In this document: positions 6,327 to 7,198 of the stretch, piece after piece | Position numbering within the stretch: position 1 is the first letter of the stretch | How the letters are laid out: each line of letters starts with the position of its first letter | DNA from: an uncultured bacterium | GTDB taxonomy: Bacteria > Pseudomonadota > Alphaproteobacteria > SP197 | DNA: 7,198 nucleotides | Assembly: GCA_938014945.1 (NCBI GenBank) | Contig: CALLQH010000232.1 | Coordinates: 1 to 7,198 of the forward strand | Direction: 5' to 3' | Notes under the pieces: generated by a model | Seen by the model: the letters and a program-made list of their open reading frames with translations, nothing else | Databases searched by the model: none | Told to the model about the DNA's origin: nothing | Translations under genes and position numbers: made by a program

Positions 6327-7052
6327 ATGAAGTCGCTGATCCTTGCCCTGCCGCTCCTGGGTCTGGCCTGTCTGCCGGCCGCCGCCGAGCGGCCCGCGTC
6401 CGACGATATGGGCAAGCTGCTGGCCTATACCGTCAACTGCACCTGTGTCGTGGGCGAGAAGGACTGGATCCTCGACGTCTACCGCCAGATTTTCACCCAG
6501 GCCTATGGCGAAGACTACACCCGCGCCCTGCAATCGCCCCTGCAGGGCGCGCTCAGTGACGGCTGGGACCGCCACATGGACATGTGCGAGCGGATCTGCG
6601 ACCTGCCGCTGACCCGCGAGGCCATGGCCGACTATCTCGGACTGACGCTGGACCGTGAACTGCAGCTCGCCCTGGCCCGCGCCGACGGCGGGCCGGTCGA
6701 TGCTTCGGGGGTGCGCGCGGTCCTCGGCCCGCCGCCCGCGGGCGAACCCGCCGTGGTCTATGTCAGCCCCGAGGGCGGCGAGGCGGCCACCGTGCCGGCC
6801 ACGTCGGGCGCGGCGGCGTTGGCCCCGATCGCGCCGGAGGTCGTGCCCGCCGCTCAGGTGACGGAAGCGGAAGCGATTGCCGTGCCGGATGTGGAGGTGG
6901 TCGTGCCCGAGCCGGCCGGCGTGGTCGAGGAGGCCGTCGACGACCGGCCCCCGGACTATTTCGAGGCTGCGGGAACGGGCGACAACTGGTCGTCGGCGCT
7001 CTGCCGCTCCAGCCCTTCCAAGCCGGAATGTCGCAAGGCTGGTGGTTCGTGA
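6327..7052 (+). CDS. Secreted or periplasmic protein of unknown function, six cysteines
   Basis: I do not recognise this 241-residue protein. It begins MKSLILALPLLGLACLPAAA, a typical Sec signal peptide with likely cleavage after Ala20. Cys15 lies in the hydrophobic core with Gly at the -3 position, so a lipobox is unlikely. The mature part has six cysteines: Cys38 and Cys40 (NCTC), Cys87 and Cys91 (CERIC), and Cys226 and Cys235 (LCRSSPSKPEC). The even number and close pairing suggest three disulfides in the periplasm. Residues 25-135 look folded and helical. Residues 136-210 are a Pro/Ala/Val/Glu-rich linker with repeated acidic stretches, and residues 211-241 form a short Cys-containing tail. 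The Shine-Dalgarno at 6315 fixes the start. A second exported protein begins 44 bases downstream on the same strand. The linker could span periplasm or envelope, but that is inference. Confidence 0.8.
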   Translation: MKSLILALPLLGLACLPAAAERPASDDMGKLLAYTVNCTCVVGEKDWILDVYRQIFTQAYGEDYTRALQSPLQGALSDGWDRHMDMCERICDLPLTREAMADYLGLTLDRELQLALARADGGPVDASGVRAVLGPPPAGEPAVVYVSPEGGEAATVPATSGAAALAPIAPEVVPAAQVTEAEAIAVPDVEVVVPEPAGVVEEAVDDRPPDYFEAAGTGDNWSSALCRSSPSKPECRKAGGS

Positions 7053-7096
7053 TCGCTCACATTTTCGCATTTTTGACATTAGAAATAGCAGTTAAT
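7053..7096 (+). promoter_or_regulatory. AT-rich spacer with a consensus -35 box
   Basis: This short gap is strikingly AT-rich compared with the rest of the window. It contains TTGACA (7073-7078), a perfect -35 hexamer. At 17 bases the matching -10 would be TATGTT (7096-7101), which overlaps the proposed start codon at 7097. Either the promoter match is fortuitous or the next gene starts further in. Confidence 0.35.
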
Positions 7097-7198
7097 ATGT
7101 TGAAATTAAATAGGAAAGTGACCTTGGTAATCTGCCCCTCCCTGATTGTGGGAGCCCTCCTGGCATGGTCGGCCCCGGCTATGGCGGACGACCGTCCC
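7097..7198 (+). CDS. Exported protein, N-terminus only, cut by the window edge
   Basis: From the ATG at 7097 the frame is open for 34 codons to the end of the window. The product shows a textbook Sec signal peptide: a basic start, MLKLNRK, a hydrophobic core, VTLVICPSLIVGALLAW, and the cleavage site SAPAMA before DDRP, so cleavage is likely after residue 30. Nothing of the mature protein is seen, so no family can be given. No clear Shine-Dalgarno stands before this ATG. A GTG at 7118 is in frame but would remove the charged start of the signal peptide, and its AGGA is too close, so the ATG is preferred. The first codons are AT-rich, while the later ones return to the GC-rich use of the neighbours. 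Confidence 0.7.
   Translation, partial: MLKLNRKVTLVICPSLIVGALLAWSAPAMADDRP

Noticed and set aside
6172..6330. A complete cobalamin riboswitch before the secreted protein
   Set aside because: Only GGTGAAAATCC and AAGCCAC look familiar. The GGGAA box, the CCCGC-ACUGU region and the closing GGAGACC box are missing or poor.
6327..6371. Lipoprotein signal at Cys15 of the secreted protein
   Set aside because: The residues before Cys are Gly-Leu-Ala, without the usual Leu at -3, and a good AAA cleavage site follows.
7118..7198. GTG start for the last exported protein
   Set aside because: It would remove the basic start of the signal peptide, and its AGGA is only two bases away.

Overview
The window is a GC-rich (roughly two thirds by eye) piece of bacterial chromosome with tightly packed genes. 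The protein families, the RhlE-type helicase with a long acidic tail and a terminal PAFLLR box, and the composition suggest an alphaproteobacterium, perhaps near Rhodospirillales. That placement is inference, because no rRNA or lineage marker is present. I see no transposase, integrase, CRISPR array, tRNA or phage gene, so this looks like ordinary chromosomal ground with one or two unusual regulatory spots.

Left part, minus strand: the first 55 codons of a SET-domain protein (1-165), a non-coding spacer with two inverted repeats (166-366), an ArsC-type arsenate reductase (367-714), and a D-2-hydroxyacid dehydrogenase of the C-terminal-binding-protein type (746-1768). The last two probably form one transcript, with the dehydrogenase first.

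The most notable region is 1860-2298 on the plus strand. A clear cyclic-di-GMP class I (GEMM-I) riboswitch at about 1931-2021 lies directly before an 89-codon gene for a small soluble protein that I cannot place in any family. The ribosome binding site of that gene can pair with the 5' edge of the riboswitch, which suggests translational control by c-di-GMP. Two further perfect hairpins lie just upstream.

Middle, minus strand: a probable operon transcribed from a sigma-70-like promoter at 5478-5506. It runs from a DEAD-box RNA helicase (3797-5416) to an HpcH/HpaI-type class II aldolase (2997-3770) and a divergent Tag-like DNA glycosylase (2320-2988), with gaps of only 26 and 8 bases.

Right part, plus strand: an isochorismatase-family hydrolase (5629-6171), divergent from the helicase. 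It is followed by a 155-base leader that can fold over a perfect Shine-Dalgarno sequence, then a secreted protein with six cysteines after its signal peptide (6327-7052). An AT-rich spacer precedes the start of a second exported protein, cut by the window edge (7097-7198).
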